This document shows, in pieces, positions 41,347-52,311 of a DNA stretch of 64,000 nucleotides; positions within the stretch are counted from its first letter, which is position 1; each line of letters begins with the position of its first letter. A model generated the notes under the pieces. That model saw only the letters and a program-made list of their open reading frames with translations, was not told the DNA's origin and made no database searches. The stretch is from Halichondria panicea (Eukaryota > Porifera > Demospongiae > Suberitida > Halichondriidae): NCBI RefSeq assembly GCF_963675165.1, contig NC_087379.1:1740201-1804200 (forward strand). Direction: 5' to 3'. The translations under genes and the position numbers were made by a program.

Positions 41347-42351
41347 ATGGCTGACTCACAAGACAGAGTGCAGGTTTGGAATCAGAAAATTGAGAGAGAT
41401 AAAGTGAGAGCTGGTGACCACATATACGTCCATGAAGCTGGAGGCATCTTTAACAAGCATGGAATTGTCATATGGCAAGATAATGAAGATATAATTGTAG
41501 CCTACTACAACGAAGAGTCCGATTCTATCGATACATACTCATTGGAAAACTTTGCAGATGGAAATTGTATTCGATTGTATGTGTATGGGGTTTCAAAGAT
41601 AAGGAAACAATTTACGCGGAGAGGAAGTTGTTCAATAAGGAGATGCCCGTTACCTCAAGAGGTGGTGCAGAATGTACTCTACTACGTTAATCACCTAGAT
41701 GAAGTTCAATTCAAGACTTTTCGAAACCAAAGCGAATCTTTTGCCACAGCGTGCACTAGTCGTACATCACTAGTTGTTAAGAATCCAGAGTTTCCCGAGA
41801 CAGATGATTCTTCTCTCAGAGTGAAATATTTTACTCACAGAATTCAGCGAGACGACCTAAAACCAGGAGACCACATCTATGCCTACAGAAAGTTGAGAAT
41901 CTATGCCCATCACGGTATCTACATCGGCAAAAACAAGTCAGGAATACACATTGTAATCCACTTCACCGGAGATCCAGGGACCAAGAAATCAAAGTCCTCG
42001 GCTAAAATAAGGACATCAAGTCTGGACGACTTTTTAGATGGAGCACATCTGAGACTTGTATCTTACGACGATGGCTCGTCAATTATTAAAAGAAGCGGTA
42101 TATCACAATTTGTGGAGAGTCTGCCAGCTTCTGAAGTGGTAGGAATGGCTGAGACCTTCGCTATGGATCCCGATACATGGGAGGACTACAACTTTTTCAC
42201 TAACAACTGTGAACATTTTTGTATCTTTTGCAAGACTGGAAAAAAAGTTAAACTTGTTTATGCTATCTTTGAAGGCATTATGGATCAAACTCATAACATT
42301 TGGGTATTTCCTGTTGCGCTTGCATACAACACACTGGACATGCTATCATAA
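41347..42351 (+). CDS. Tandem LRAT-domain protein (intact)
   Basis: An intact single-exon gene of 334 residues. Domain 1 (about 17-150): KVRAGDHIYVHEAGG, FNKHGIV, then NQSESFATACTSR where a catalytic Cys motif would be. The Cys is replaced by Ser and no second His is seen, so it is predicted inactive. Domain 2 (about 165-300): LKPGDHIYAYRK, HHGIYIG near 188, VIHF near 204, FTNNCEHFCIFCKTG near 286-291, with the full Cys/His triad. A short hydrophobic tail (VFPVALAY) could bind membrane, as in LRAT/PLAAT enzymes. Acyl transfer from phospholipid is the family reaction; the acceptor is unknown. The start is supported by the matching ATGGCT in three paralogues. It is the best-preserved copy in the window. 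Confidence 0.9.
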   Translation: MADSQDRVQVWNQKIERDKVRAGDHIYVHEAGGIFNKHGIVIWQDNEDIIVAYYNEESDSIDTYSLENFADGNCIRLYVYGVSKIRKQFTRRGSCSIRRCPLPQEVVQNVLYYVNHLDEVQFKTFRNQSESFATACTSRTSLVVKNPEFPETDDSSLRVKYFTHRIQRDDLKPGDHIYAYRKLRIYAHHGIYIGKNKSGIHIVIHFTGDPGTKKSKSSAKIRTSSLDDFLDGAHLRLVSYDDGSSIIKRSGISQFVESLPASEVVGMAETFAMDPDTWEDYNFFTNNCEHFCIFCKTGKKVKLVYAIFEGIMDQTHNIWVFPVALAYNTLDMLS

Positions 42352-43047
42352 GCGATTAAATCAAATGAGATGAACAACAACATAATATTATGTATGTGTG
42401 TTACTAGCTATAGTAGAATTCGTATGCTGTATAATTATTGTAATTACTGCATTTAAAGTTTGTTTGTTTGTATCACATTCGGACCAGTAATTGTAGCCTC
42501 TTCGCAGGCCTTCCTTTTTCAGTTATAATTTTGTTTCTGTTGTTTGTCACAATGTTAACACCATACGGGAATAATTGGAGGGAGCAAAGAAAGAAAAAAG
42601 GAAGGCCTGCCCCGCTAAGTCTTGTGACCTGGTACTGACGTAGCCAAATTTAATTGAGCGTGGGCAAGAGTAAAACCGCAATATCTGTCCTCCCACACAC
42701 TGTGACACAGTACTTTAGTCTCGATTTCCAGCCTTACCAGGAACTAGAGGCAAAGCAGTGTTACAAGATGAAACATGAAAGGCTAGAGTACTACTGTATC
42801 TGATAATAGCACTTGTCAAAAGGACCTGGGAAAAGAAGGAACCTATCCCAGATCCTGGACAACTCACAGCAATGCTTCTGACATGCCAAAATTGACAGAT
42901 CCCTTCATGTCATCAGTTTTAGTCCAAGTCATAATAAGAAAAAGAAGAAGATTGCCCTAGCACAATCACACTATCCAAACTAGAAGGGCAAGGGCAACCA
43001 ATTTTATCCTCGGATAATTACAGTAGAACTACAGCAGAACTACAGAC
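42352..43047. other. Intergenic with foldback repeat
   Basis: 42490-42700 is the CTCTCCTTTTTC foldback family with its flanking AGCGTGGGC segment. 42720-43047 holds low-quality retroelement-like sequence with no readable frame. Confidence 0.45.
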
Positions 43048-43190
43048 TACAAGACTCGCCTTATCAAACTCAATGTGCTCCCACTCTCAAGACCTCACGT
43101 TCGACCTAGTCGAGTGTTTCAAATTACAGCAGACAATGTAGACCTGAGTGCTTATCTGCAGGTTTTATTTCCGTATCCACTATAGAGCTG
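43048..43190 (+). pseudogene. LINE reverse-transcriptase 3' fragment
   Basis: Encodes YKTRLIKLNVLPLSRPHVRP, matching the conserved 'Y..RL..LNLLPL..R' stretch near the end of LINE-type ORF2 proteins. Only this motif and about 25 following residues are readable, so it is a decayed fragment. Confidence 0.45.
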
Positions 43191-45081
43191 GTTCTACTGC
43201 CAGAAAGTTTCCAAAAGGAGCAGAACCTCTAATACTACTACAATAGGATTACACGACTATGGAATTGACAGGACCCTATCGATCTTCAATCTATTACATG
43301 TATTGAACTAAAGGAAAATTCGACATTGGTGCTCGTGCCCCTGTGAAAACTGTCTCATGCACACAAATTAGTATGGTTTAGTCACTCTGTCAGTACTCAT
43401 GAGATCACAACCTTGCAACATTGTCATGTCATTCTCAAATACACTGTTTCTAGACTAGACTACTGCTCAATAATAACTCAAGCCTCAATTTGAGGCTTGA
43501 GGATATAGGCTCAAAGACAGACCTTTATTAGTCTTCAGACTTCACTATAATTATGCTAGGTATTTAAAGCCATCGTCTATGATATAGATAATATCTCCAG
43601 ACTTGCATATGAAGTAAGTCTGCAATGCGTAGGCATCCTGCAGAGGAGGAATGCCAGTGTCAAAAGGTCACTAATTAAAACACCACGTGGCCCAATGTTT
43701 TACATGTAAAACTGAGTTTACCCTCGCGCCCCTGAGTTTATACACCACCAATAGCTTGATCCTCTTTATGATCACAACAGAAATCGGTTGAGCTATCGCG
43801 CCCCAGAGGAATCAGCTTGAGAGAGGAGATCCAGGATTTAATTGCAACCTTTGACCTTTTATTGCATTCTTCTAAACCACAAGATATGGAAAATAGCCTG
43901 CCGTGGCTAGAGAATAAATTTTGATATACTGGCTTGCTGCACTGGATAGATCTAGGTGTATAGTAAGCTTTCCAAGCAGGCAAATAAAGAACAGAAGCGC
44001 TAAGCTGCTATATGCAGCAAAGGTCAAGAACCCAGAACAAGAATGTTTTATCCTTCATTAAACGTGACCCTATTGACCCTGGCGTTCCTCCTCTGGGGCA
44101 TCCTGTGGCTTTGTTGCCTGTCAGGCTCAGCCCATCTACTGAAAGCCCACGCTCATTTTCACTGTGCCACCACTGTGCCACTGTCACGCGACTTAGCGAG
44201 GCAGGCTCTCCTTTTTCTTAGACGGTTCTTTCTTTCTTTCTTTGTTCCTCCAATTCTTACCGTATTTTATCTTATTGACCGTGGACAAAGAACAGAAAAA
44301 GGAGAGGCTGCGGAGGCTAGCTTTTATACACACATTGAATCACAGGGAAACTCAAGGAGTGGGTAATGATGGGCGATGATTGTTGTTTAAAACGATCGAT
44401 GCCAAAAGTTCAAGTCAGTGCTGCAGCAGAGCCTTGCAGCTCTCTTCTCACTCTTGCAGCTACCAACAGCTAGCGTTCTATAGTGCAGAGCTAACTACTA
44501 AGTAGAGTATATAGCAACACTCGGTGAACAAGTTTTGCTACTACCTCTTCTAAAAAGGCTGCAATGGCATTCCAAGTAAGCAAAACTAGGCATAACTCAA
44601 GAACAAAGCTTTATTTTGCAAACCGACAAATACGAATGCAAGAAAACATGACTAGAAGCCTATAGAAACTCTTACTTGCACTTCATTGATCCTTGAGCAG
44701 CTGAAACAGCGTACACACACAACACAAACACACTACAGTATACCTCGCTTGCGCATGCGCACCGAGGAATAATTATATACACATGGGTGCAGTTCTGGGG
44801 AGTTGTATACGTCCTGTGATAAGGTGTCGATTCAACCATGCATCGATGGACCTGTGACAGCATGAATTTCTCACGTCTCTGACCATGCATCCTATAGTTG
44901 ATTACACAATTGCACAATATCCATCCTATTATGATATGAAATCAATTCATTACCATGCAGGAATATGCATATCTCATACTACTGACATGTCACATTTGAC
45001 CTATAATACAATAATTATATAGGCTATATACACACACAGAGAGGTGTATAATCTTTAAAATGAAAGCACCGCGGGTGCTGA
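43191..45081. other. Repeat-rich intergenic stretch
   Basis: 43191-44180 shows no supported gene. 44190-44325 is a compact foldback (GGCAGGCTCTCCTTTTTC paired with GAAAAAGGAGAGGCTG). 44335-44770 is one copy of the element repeated at 45180-45603 (about 85 percent alike by eye). 44770-45060 is unassigned. Confidence 0.5.
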
Positions 45082-45603
45082 TGCCTCGGTGGAGATGCCA
45101 AAGCTACATAACATAAAGCTGCTACTAATAGCTTTTATGCACATGATAAAAACAATTTAATTTTGCATGCAAAAACTTAGATAGTGGGTAATGATCCACC
45201 ATGATTGTTGTTAAAATGATTGATGCCAAAAGTTCAAGTCTAAAATTAATGGCTGCCATCAGCAGAGCCTTGCAGCTCTCTTCTCACTCTTGCAGCTACC
45301 AATAGCTAGCGTTCTAGTGCAGAGTTAACTACTAAGTAGAGTAGCAACACTCGGTAAACAAGTTTGGCTAAGTGCTCTTCTAAAAAGGCTGCAATGGCAT
45401 TCCAAGTAGGCATAACTCGAGAATGAAGCATTATTTTGCAAATCCACGAATTAAAGTCCAAGTAAACATGACTAGAAGCCTATAGAAACTCTTACTTGCA
45501 CTTGATTCATCCTTGAGCAGCTGTAGACTAGCAGTCTACACAGACACACAGACACACAAACACACTACCGTATATACCTCGCTTGCGCATGCGCACCGAG
45601 GCA
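45082..45603. mobile_element. GCCTCGGTG-ended element
   Basis: TGCCTCGGTG at 45082-45091 and CACCGAGGCA at 45594-45603 are inverted. The interior matches 44335-44760 and, more weakly, 38800-39560 and 995-1110. No open frame. I could not define a target duplication, so the superfamily is open. Confidence 0.55.
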
Positions 45604-45712
45604 TAATGATGATCTCATAGAGATAATCTATATAAGCAAAGGCTATACAATACTTTGACTATAGCTGTAGAAAAGTTAAAGCCACACAGTCAGCTATAGA
45701 GATCCTACTGCA

Positions 45713-46849
45713 ATGGACAAAGAGAGGTTGTCCGGTTATTTTAATCAAACCATTGACAAAAATAAAATCAGAGCTGGAGACCATATCTACATTCACGAAA
45801 AAAGAGGGTTAACCAACAAGCATGGAATTGCAGTCTTTATGTCAATGGTGGTTTTCTATGATACTCGGAACAAATCGATCGTTAAAAAATCACTATCTGA
45901 ATTTGCAGGCTGTAACATCATAAGACTTGCTCTATATGAACAACCACGGCTTAAAAATATGTTCAAAAGAAAAGGCACTTCCTTTGAAAAAAAGAGTATG
46001 CCACCTAAAGTAGTTGTGAATTCTGCAGAATACTTCAATTCGAATCCTGATGAGTGGATAGAGACTCATTCTCTTAATGAAAGTGAAGAGTTTGCACGAC
46101 ACTGTAAAGAAGCAACAACCAAAGCGATTCCAGTAGTCGAAAGCTGCCTGAAGCCAGGAGATCACATTTGTGTGAGAAAATGTTGTCCTCTACCAGGCAG
46201 TGACGCAGTGTACTTATACACTCATCATGGTATATACATTGGCAAAAAGGAGGTCGTTCACTTCAGTGGAGAGCAAACATCTAGCAAAAAAACAGCAAAA
46301 ATTAGACGCGATTCTCTGGAAGTTTTCAGCACTAAAGCAAAGAACCTTTACCGGTATGGTCGAACACATATGTTTGTTAATGTAAGTGAAATTTTGCCTG
46401 TGCATAGAAGAGATTCAAATGAAATAGTTAAGCAGGCCATTTACTATGCAGATAACTCGGATATGTGGCCACATTACGACTTATTTCGAAACAACTGCGA
46501 GTTTTTTGCGTTACAAGTGACATTTGGAGGTCAGCTTTGTGTTAAACTATTTCAACATCAGATAAAAAGACTAGTTTCGGTTTTCTATTTTGCAACAAGT
46601 AATATTTACTCTATACTTAAATTTTTGTCTGACAGTGTATATGTACTTCAAGAAATGACGGCTGGTACAATTCCAAAAGAACGTGTACTTCAGAAATTAC
46701 TCAGCATACTCATGGAAGCTTCAGAAGCAATTGTTAACAAGAAAATAGCACAACAACTAAACGAATTTATTGAGAAAGTGGGTGCTGGTACAATTCCAAA
46801 TGCTACTGATCTTATTTCTTGTATTTCTAGTTTACCACCATTGCCATAA
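45713..46849 (+). CDS. Diverged tandem LRAT protein with C-terminal extension
   Basis: An intact frame of 378 residues. Domain 1: KIRAGDHIYIHEKRG, NKHGIAV, then LNESEEFARHC with Ser in the Cys position (predicted inactive). Domain 2: CLKPGDHICVRKC, HHGIYIG near 171, VVHFSG near 181, FRNNCEFFALQV near 260. Both His and the nucleophilic Cys are present, with Phe instead of His after the Cys-Glu. An extension of about 95 residues follows (from about 285), partly hydrophobic and helical, with two similar pieces beginning AGTIP (TAGTIPKERVLQKLLSIL and GAGTIPNATDLISCISSL). It is much diverged from 41347, so it is an old paralogue. No upstream palindrome block was found in its 600-bp 5' flank. Confidence 0.88.
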   Translation: MDKERLSGYFNQTIDKNKIRAGDHIYIHEKRGLTNKHGIAVFMSMVVFYDTRNKSIVKKSLSEFAGCNIIRLALYEQPRLKNMFKRKGTSFEKKSMPPKVVVNSAEYFNSNPDEWIETHSLNESEEFARHCKEATTKAIPVVESCLKPGDHICVRKCCPLPGSDAVYLYTHHGIYIGKKEVVHFSGEQTSSKKTAKIRRDSLEVFSTKAKNLYRYGRTHMFVNVSEILPVHRRDSNEIVKQAIYYADNSDMWPHYDLFRNNCEFFALQVTFGGQLCVKLFQHQIKRLVSVFYFATSNIYSILKFLSDSVYVLQEMTAGTIPKERVLQKLLSILMEASEAIVNKKIAQQLNEFIEKVGAGTIPNATDLISCISSLPPLP

Positions 46850-47525
46850 CTTTGTACGGTTTTTTTTACATTTTTGTAGTGTTACATTTAGTCCGCACAA
46901 ATAACAAATTTCAATTAAAGTGTTCGGTTTGCTGTGATAACATGCAACATAATAAATAGATGCAGTACATCAGGAGTGTATTAAGAGGAGTATACAACTG
47001 TAGCAATTGTAGTGTAAACCAGGTTACAGTGTCATACCACGTCACTATCAGACCGCATCTTAAGTGGGTGCGTAGGGAACGAAAGAACCAATGTGTGAAT
47101 GTGCACAGTGCATGCACAGCAGGGATCAAAGAGTGTTTACTACTACTCAGTTGTAAATGGGTTGGATAACAGCTTCTAATTGCTTCCAATCAATACGTGT
47201 TCATAGTACAAGCTACCTGTACCATGGATATCTGCGTGTGTATTGTCATTGTACTACCGAGGGCAGTTGTATGTGTTCCCTTGGGCTGTGCCCTCGGGGA
47301 ATACATAGAACTGCACGAGGTAGTACAAATCCAATACACCCTTGATATCCATGGTACAACTATTACTTATACGCTTATTTTGTACGATTCTATTATGTGT
47401 GGTATTGTATGTGCAACTGACATAATTATTTTGCTGCTGCAGGACCAACACGAAGAAGGCGTACGTATACGTACACATGCATACAGCCTATACAAACATA
47501 TGCCACAGAAAAAAGATTTCTTTGT
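46850..47525. other. Duplicated noncoding stretch
   Basis: 46990-47075 is an inverted copy of the upstream flank of the single-domain LRAT genes (TCATACCACGTCACTATCAG against 18125-18150). 47330-47525 repeats at 48770-48967. The ORFs here are not conserved between the two copies. Confidence 0.5.
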
Positions 47526-47678
47526 TTAATTATTAGCATAGCCGCTCGGCATGAGCAGGGTCCAAGTAATACAGAGGGGTGTTGGTGCGTAGTGGGAGAT
47601 GGCAACAGAGAGAGTGGGTGTGGTCACTGCATCCTCACCAGGGGCATGCATGGAGTTGCCATCAATCCACGACTTCAC
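47526..47678 (-). CDS. Candidate terminal exon, copy 1
   Basis: On the - strand an acceptor (catttag) at 47680-47679 is followed by an open 153-nt stretch starting VKSWIDGNSMHAPGEDAVTT and ending SGYANN-TAA. It could be the last exon of a gene whose other exons I cannot find. The duplicate at 48967-49126 has small indels that break this frame. Family unknown. Confidence 0.3.
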   Translation of the reverse strand: MKSWIDGNSMHAPGEDAVTTPTLSVAISHYAPTPLCITWTLLMPSGYANN

Positions 47679-47935
47679 CTAAATGTACAAATCTGCTATA
47701 GTTGCATACATATTATATTTACAAGCCTGGTCTGAACAATCTACTCTATTTCAACCAATTAAAGCAAGTGCAAACAGATGACTAATAATTATAAAATAGC
47801 TACAATTCCATTATGTGGCTCAATGTTGGTGTATGCATGCATGCATGCCCTCTGTTCCATTATACAAGTACCATGATGTGTGGCTCTCTTATGCCTTATA
47901 TAACATGCACCCATTAAAAGTGACGACTATTTATA

Positions 47936-48155
47936 CCGTATACGGGTAGAAAATTTCGAGGTGTTTTTAATTTCGCGTTTTTCATGGGTGGCTGCAGAAC
48001 ACGAAAATTAAAACCCGCGAAAGGCTTTGTTTACGCATGCGAGATAGTGACACACCCTAACTCCACGAAATTTACTACCCGCGAAATTTTCCAAATAAGA
48101 CAGAATATTGAATTGCACGAAAATTTACACCCTCGAAATGTTCTACCCGTACGGT
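47936..48155. mobile_element. TACCGTATACGGG-family MITE
   Basis: TACCGTATACGGGTAGAAAATTTCG at the left pairs with CGAAATGTTCTACCCGTACGGTA at the right, and CGCG-containing inner arms are typical of the family. TA-type target is likely. Confidence 0.65.
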
Positions 48156-48966
48156 AGATTACTTCACTTGACAATGTAGTACGCATTATAGTCTCAATGC
48201 ATCACGTGTTTTTTCCTTTCTATAGATACACTTATTATATACATGCATGCATCCTGCGCTCTACCATTATGACATATTCTATGTACATGTACAATAATGC
48301 TTCAAACCAAATTTACATACATGCAACAGGAACTTAATGCACATGCAAGTATATATATACTCACTGTACAAAGAAACATCATTTGATATCCAATTGAGTG
48401 AGATTCACACATGTACTGCATGATTCATGGCCATGCATAAAGACGTAGGCGTCATCTGCAAGAATCATGACATGTATAGTCACAAGATATCTCCAGCAGA
48501 GAGGGACTATCCCGGGGGAAGTACCTATATAGCTAATAATTATAGTCGGTATAATTATGCACACAATGCAATCCGAGGCGCATAGGCGGCCCCAGGTAAA
48601 AATAGTAGTCATTGGTTAGTTTCTTTGTCTGTTTGTCTGTCTGTATATATTCTGAGTTTGCTCACCTGCAAACAGCTCACTGCATGCATGTATATTGTTA
48701 TTGTACTACCTCGTGCATGCAGTTGTATATGTGTATACCCTTGGGCTGTGCACTGCCCTCGGTAGTACAAATCCTTGATATCCATGCATGGTATACAACT
48801 ATAGCTATTACTATACGCTTATTTTGTACAATTCTATTATGTGTGGTATTGTATGTGCAACTGACATTATTTTGCTGCTGCAGGACCAACACGAAGAAGG
48901 CGTACGTATATACGTACACATACAGCCTATTATACAAACATATGCCACAGAAAAAAGAGTTCTTTG
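48156..48966. other. Intergenic, second copy of duplicated stretch
   Basis: 48340-48660 carries the orphan LRAT upstream block (48503-48530) and flanking sequence repeated at 50440-50760. 48680-48966 repeats 47250-47525. No coding region is supported. Confidence 0.45.
48503..48530 (+). promoter_or_regulatory. Orphan LRAT upstream block
   Basis: GGGACTATCCCGGGGGAAGTACC with AGATATCTCC before it. No LRAT coding sequence follows within 2 kb. It is repeated at 50609-50635 in a longer duplicate. Confidence 0.4.
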
Positions 48967-49126
48967 TTTAATCATTAGCATAGCCGCTCGGCATGAGCAG
49001 GGTCCAAGTAATACGGAGGGGGTGTTGGTGCGTAGTGAGAAATGGGAAACAGAGAGAGTGGGTGTGGTCACTGCATCCTCACCAGGGGCATGCATGCATG
49101 AAGTTGCCATCAATCCACGACTTCAC
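48967..49126 (-). pseudogene. Candidate terminal exon, copy 2 (shifted)
   Basis: Matches 47526-47678 but has an extra CATG and an extra base near 49045, so the frame is lost. The acceptor is retained. Confidence 0.4.
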
Positions 49127-49568
49127 CTAAATGAATATTCATATACAAATCTGCTATAATTATTAATAGTTAATTGCATATATATTATATTTACAAGCCT
49201 GGTCTGCACAATCTACTCTATATTTCAACCAAAGCAAGTGCAAACAGATGACTAATTATAAAATAGCTACAATTCCATTATGTGGCTCAATGTTGGTGAG
49301 AATATGTCATAATGGTAGAGCGCAGGATGCATGCATGTATATAATAAGTGTATCTAGCATGTATGCATGCGTACTGTGATGTGTGCATGGCCTCAATGCA
49401 TCACGTGAATTTTTCTGCAGTTTTTTCCTTTCTAGATACACTTATTATATACATGCATGCATCCTGCGCTCTACCATTATGACATATTCTAGGTACAATA
49501 ATGCTTCAAACCAAATTTACATACATGCATGCAGCAGGAACTTAATGCACATGCAAGTATATGTATAG

Positions 49569-50440
49569 GATAGACTACACCTAAGAGTAGAATATGCGTC
49601 TATGTAACCTCCGCGGTTGCGGTTAGCCCGAGGCGCAAAGCCGAGGGAATCTAACCGTAACCAAGGTGGTTACTAAGACACATATTCTACGAGTGGGTGT
49701 GGTCTATCTAACTTGGACTTCATTGCGCATGCGCGAGGCGTGGTTATAAAAAGCCAGGTTTAGTGCGTAGCAACAGAAATTGAATTTGTGCGAGCTGGAC
49801 GAGCTGGAGAGCTGTGAGAGACACCAGTTGACAGAAAAAGATAAGAAGACGGCTTCAAAACAATGAAAAAACTTAGTAAAGCTTATGAAACGCTTCTTGA
49901 AGATACTGGAAAGAACAGACAAGTAAAAAGAACCTAGAACTATGCTAGAACTGACTGCAACACTACAAGAAGAAGAATGAAGCTCTGTGGTGGAGTGGAG
50001 GGGGTATAGAGCAGACTGGACCGGCATGGAACCTTAAAAAACTCTATAGAAAGTGTCAAGCGACTGCTAAAGTGTTTTTGATGCTTCCTGGCCCCCCTTG
50101 CCCATGCCCAACTGGAAAAAGCAATACAAAGCAACAGTGGACATGGAAAGAATGGATATTGACTGAACAAACTATTGCATTCTGTGTTTTTATAATGTTT
50201 TTGTCATCTTCTTGTCACTTTCACTAAAAATTTCATTTCAACTTTTGAGAACTTCCTGCAAATTATTTGTCACTTCCTATAGAATATGCGTCCATTTCCT
50301 GTAGAATATGTGTCCACTTCCTGTAGAATATGCGCCCATTTCCTGTAGAATAAGTACCTTCTTGTAGATTATGCTTCCATGTAATCTACTGTTTTTAGCC
50401 AATCAGATCAATTACAGATGATGTAATGTAGTCTAAATAT
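49569..50440. mobile_element. ~870-bp element with TAGACTAC ends
   Basis: The paralogous stretch at 48350 reads AAGTATATATATACTCACTG without interruption. Here GATAGACTACACC to GTAGTCTAAATA lies between the two halves. Near the ends, GTAGAATATGCGTCTATGTAA and its inverted relatives recur. 49598-49690 is a strong hairpin (GCGGTTGCGGTTAGCCCGAGG). 50272-50375 holds four ~22-bp units of TTCCTGTAGAATATGCGTCC. No transposase is readable. Confidence 0.55.
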
Positions 50441-50608
50441 ATATACTCACTGTACAAAGAAACATCACTTGATATCCCATTGAGTGAGATTCACACATGT
50501 ACTGCATGATTCAGCACAATAAATTCATGGCCATGGGATAAAGACGTAGGCGACACCTGCATATAATAAGAATCATGACATGTAGTCACAAGATATCTCC
50601 AGCAGAGA

Positions 50609-50635
50609 GGGACTATCCCGGGGGAAGTACCTATA
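50609..50635 (+). promoter_or_regulatory. Orphan LRAT upstream block
   Basis: GGGACTATCCCGGGGGAAGTACC, identical in core to 48503-48530, with no coding sequence following. Confidence 0.4.
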
Positions 50636-50945
50636 ATAGCTAATAATTATAGTCGGTATAATTATATACACACAATGCAATCCGAGGCGCGTAGGCGGCC
50701 CCAGGTAAAAATAGTAGTCATTGGTTAGTTTCTTTGTCTGTTTGTCTGTCTGTATAATAAAAATGCAGATATGAAGGTCGCAATGGTTTTGTGTGAGTGT
50801 CTGTTTCTAATAAGTTGATGCAATCTGCATGCTATATTAATTTGAGAAAGTATACTGTTTGCCAAACAAACATCATGGGAGGTACATACAGATAGAGCAT
50901 AAACATAATTATAGTCATGCATAAGATGTCCCCAGGATCGAGAGT

Positions 50946-50970
50946 GGGACTGTCCCGGGAGAGTACCCAT
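50946..50970 (+). promoter_or_regulatory. Orphan LRAT upstream block, palindromic core
   Basis: GGGACTGTCCCGGGAGAGTACCC. The core GGGAC-T-GTCCC is a perfect inverted repeat. Flanks match 41095-41160 (AAGATGTC before, CCATCG after), so it derives from a full LRAT promoter, but the gene body is gone. Confidence 0.45.
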
Positions 50971-51906
50971 CGTCTCATGACACTTTATGAATATCATTAA
51001 CCTTTATACAGAATTAACCACTAATAGAATACAGCTCTCTGAAGTGTATACGGCCACCTCAATATGCCGGCCATTTGGTTTGGCACGGAATGCTAGTTAT
51101 AGATGTTTACTGCACAAAACTCGCCCTGAAATGTGGCCACTCGCTATTCCGTATAGGTTTTCAATGTAATTTTATGCTATACGTTTGTTACGGCCGGATA
51201 TGACATTTTGGGTGTGGATTACACTTAAATAGAGAGCAGAATGATTTATTTTTTCTTAATCCTCGAGACACAGAACAGCAAAATTATAGTCATTAATAGA
51301 TTCGAGGTAAGATCGTTTTTTAGCCGCGGCCCTATTTTCTGAAATACAGCCACCTCGCTATTCTAACCAAGCTGCACTGTCCCAAGGGTGACCAGATTAC
51401 CGAGAGTTTATACTATAGTGACAATGGCACTGAGCAGCTTAGAACCCTATAGAAACTCTTACTTGCACTTCATTGATCCTTGAGCAGCTGAAATAGCGTA
51501 CACACACAAACACACTATCGTATACCGTATATAGCGGGTATATTTCGAGGGTATAAATGTTCGTGGTTTTTGCGGATTAGGCATAAACTGCGAATTTAAT
51601 ATTGCAGCAAAAAGGCGCTATTCCACAAAAATTAAATCCGCGCTAACTAGTTTCACTGATCTGATATACTTTCTAAGACACACAAAACCATGTGGATAGC
51701 TCCACGTGGCTCCGATTGTGGGGGGCGTGCCAGTAGGCATGCAGATCCTGCCACCTATAAATCCTGCTGTCATATAGCATCACTTACATTTCCTGAAAAT
51801 AATTGTATCTAATGGCCTAGAATATACTGGCCCTATTTTTCCCCTCCATCCATTGCGAAAATATACTTGGATGGCCTAATTGTAGGATGCCTGACAGCCT
51901 AAACCC

Positions 51907-52303
51907 TAGGCCCTGGCAAATTATGCCGGCATAATTTGGGGCATAATAGGTTAGGTCATTATGCTGGCATAATAGAGGCATAATAGGGTTAAAATTTTGA
52001 ATTTGGTCAGTTTGGTGCAAATGCAACGTGCTGCTGAACGTGTTTAACTCTTTTAAATGCCTCTTTTACATCTAGAAGAATCTTCAGTCTTCAGTTATAT
52101 ATGAATTGAATGAAATTATCTCTTGTTGTATTGAAATGTACAATACCAGAATACAAGAGTTGTTACTACTGCTGAAAAAAGATTATTTATGACGTCAATG
52201 TGGGGCATAATGGGTTCTTTCGACGGGCATAATAGGCTGAATTTGGGGCACTGCTCAAAAGTATAATAGGCAGAAAAAGGAGCATAATTTTCCAGGGCCT
52301 ATA
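51907..52303. mobile_element. hAT-like MITE, 8-bp TSD
   Basis: Flanking CTAAACCC is at 51899-51906 and 52304-52311. The ends TAGGCCCTGGCAAATTATGC and GCATAATTTTCCAGGGCCTA are inverted. The interior is AT-rich with repeated GGCATAAT words. The 8-bp duplication fits hAT. Confidence 0.75.
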
Positions 52304-52311
52304 CTAAACCC

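Larger units (their letters stand above)
50441..51526. other. Intergenic, no gene seen
   Basis: 50441-50760 duplicates 48340-48660, including the orphan block at 50609-50635. A further block at 50946-50970 (GGGACTGTCCCGGGAGAGTACCCATCG) also lacks an LRAT gene. The rest is unassigned. Confidence 0.45.

Noticed and set aside
47197-47529. 110-residue + strand ORF
   Set aside because: The duplicate at 48770-48967 does not keep the frame, and the composition is that of AT-rich noncoding DNA.
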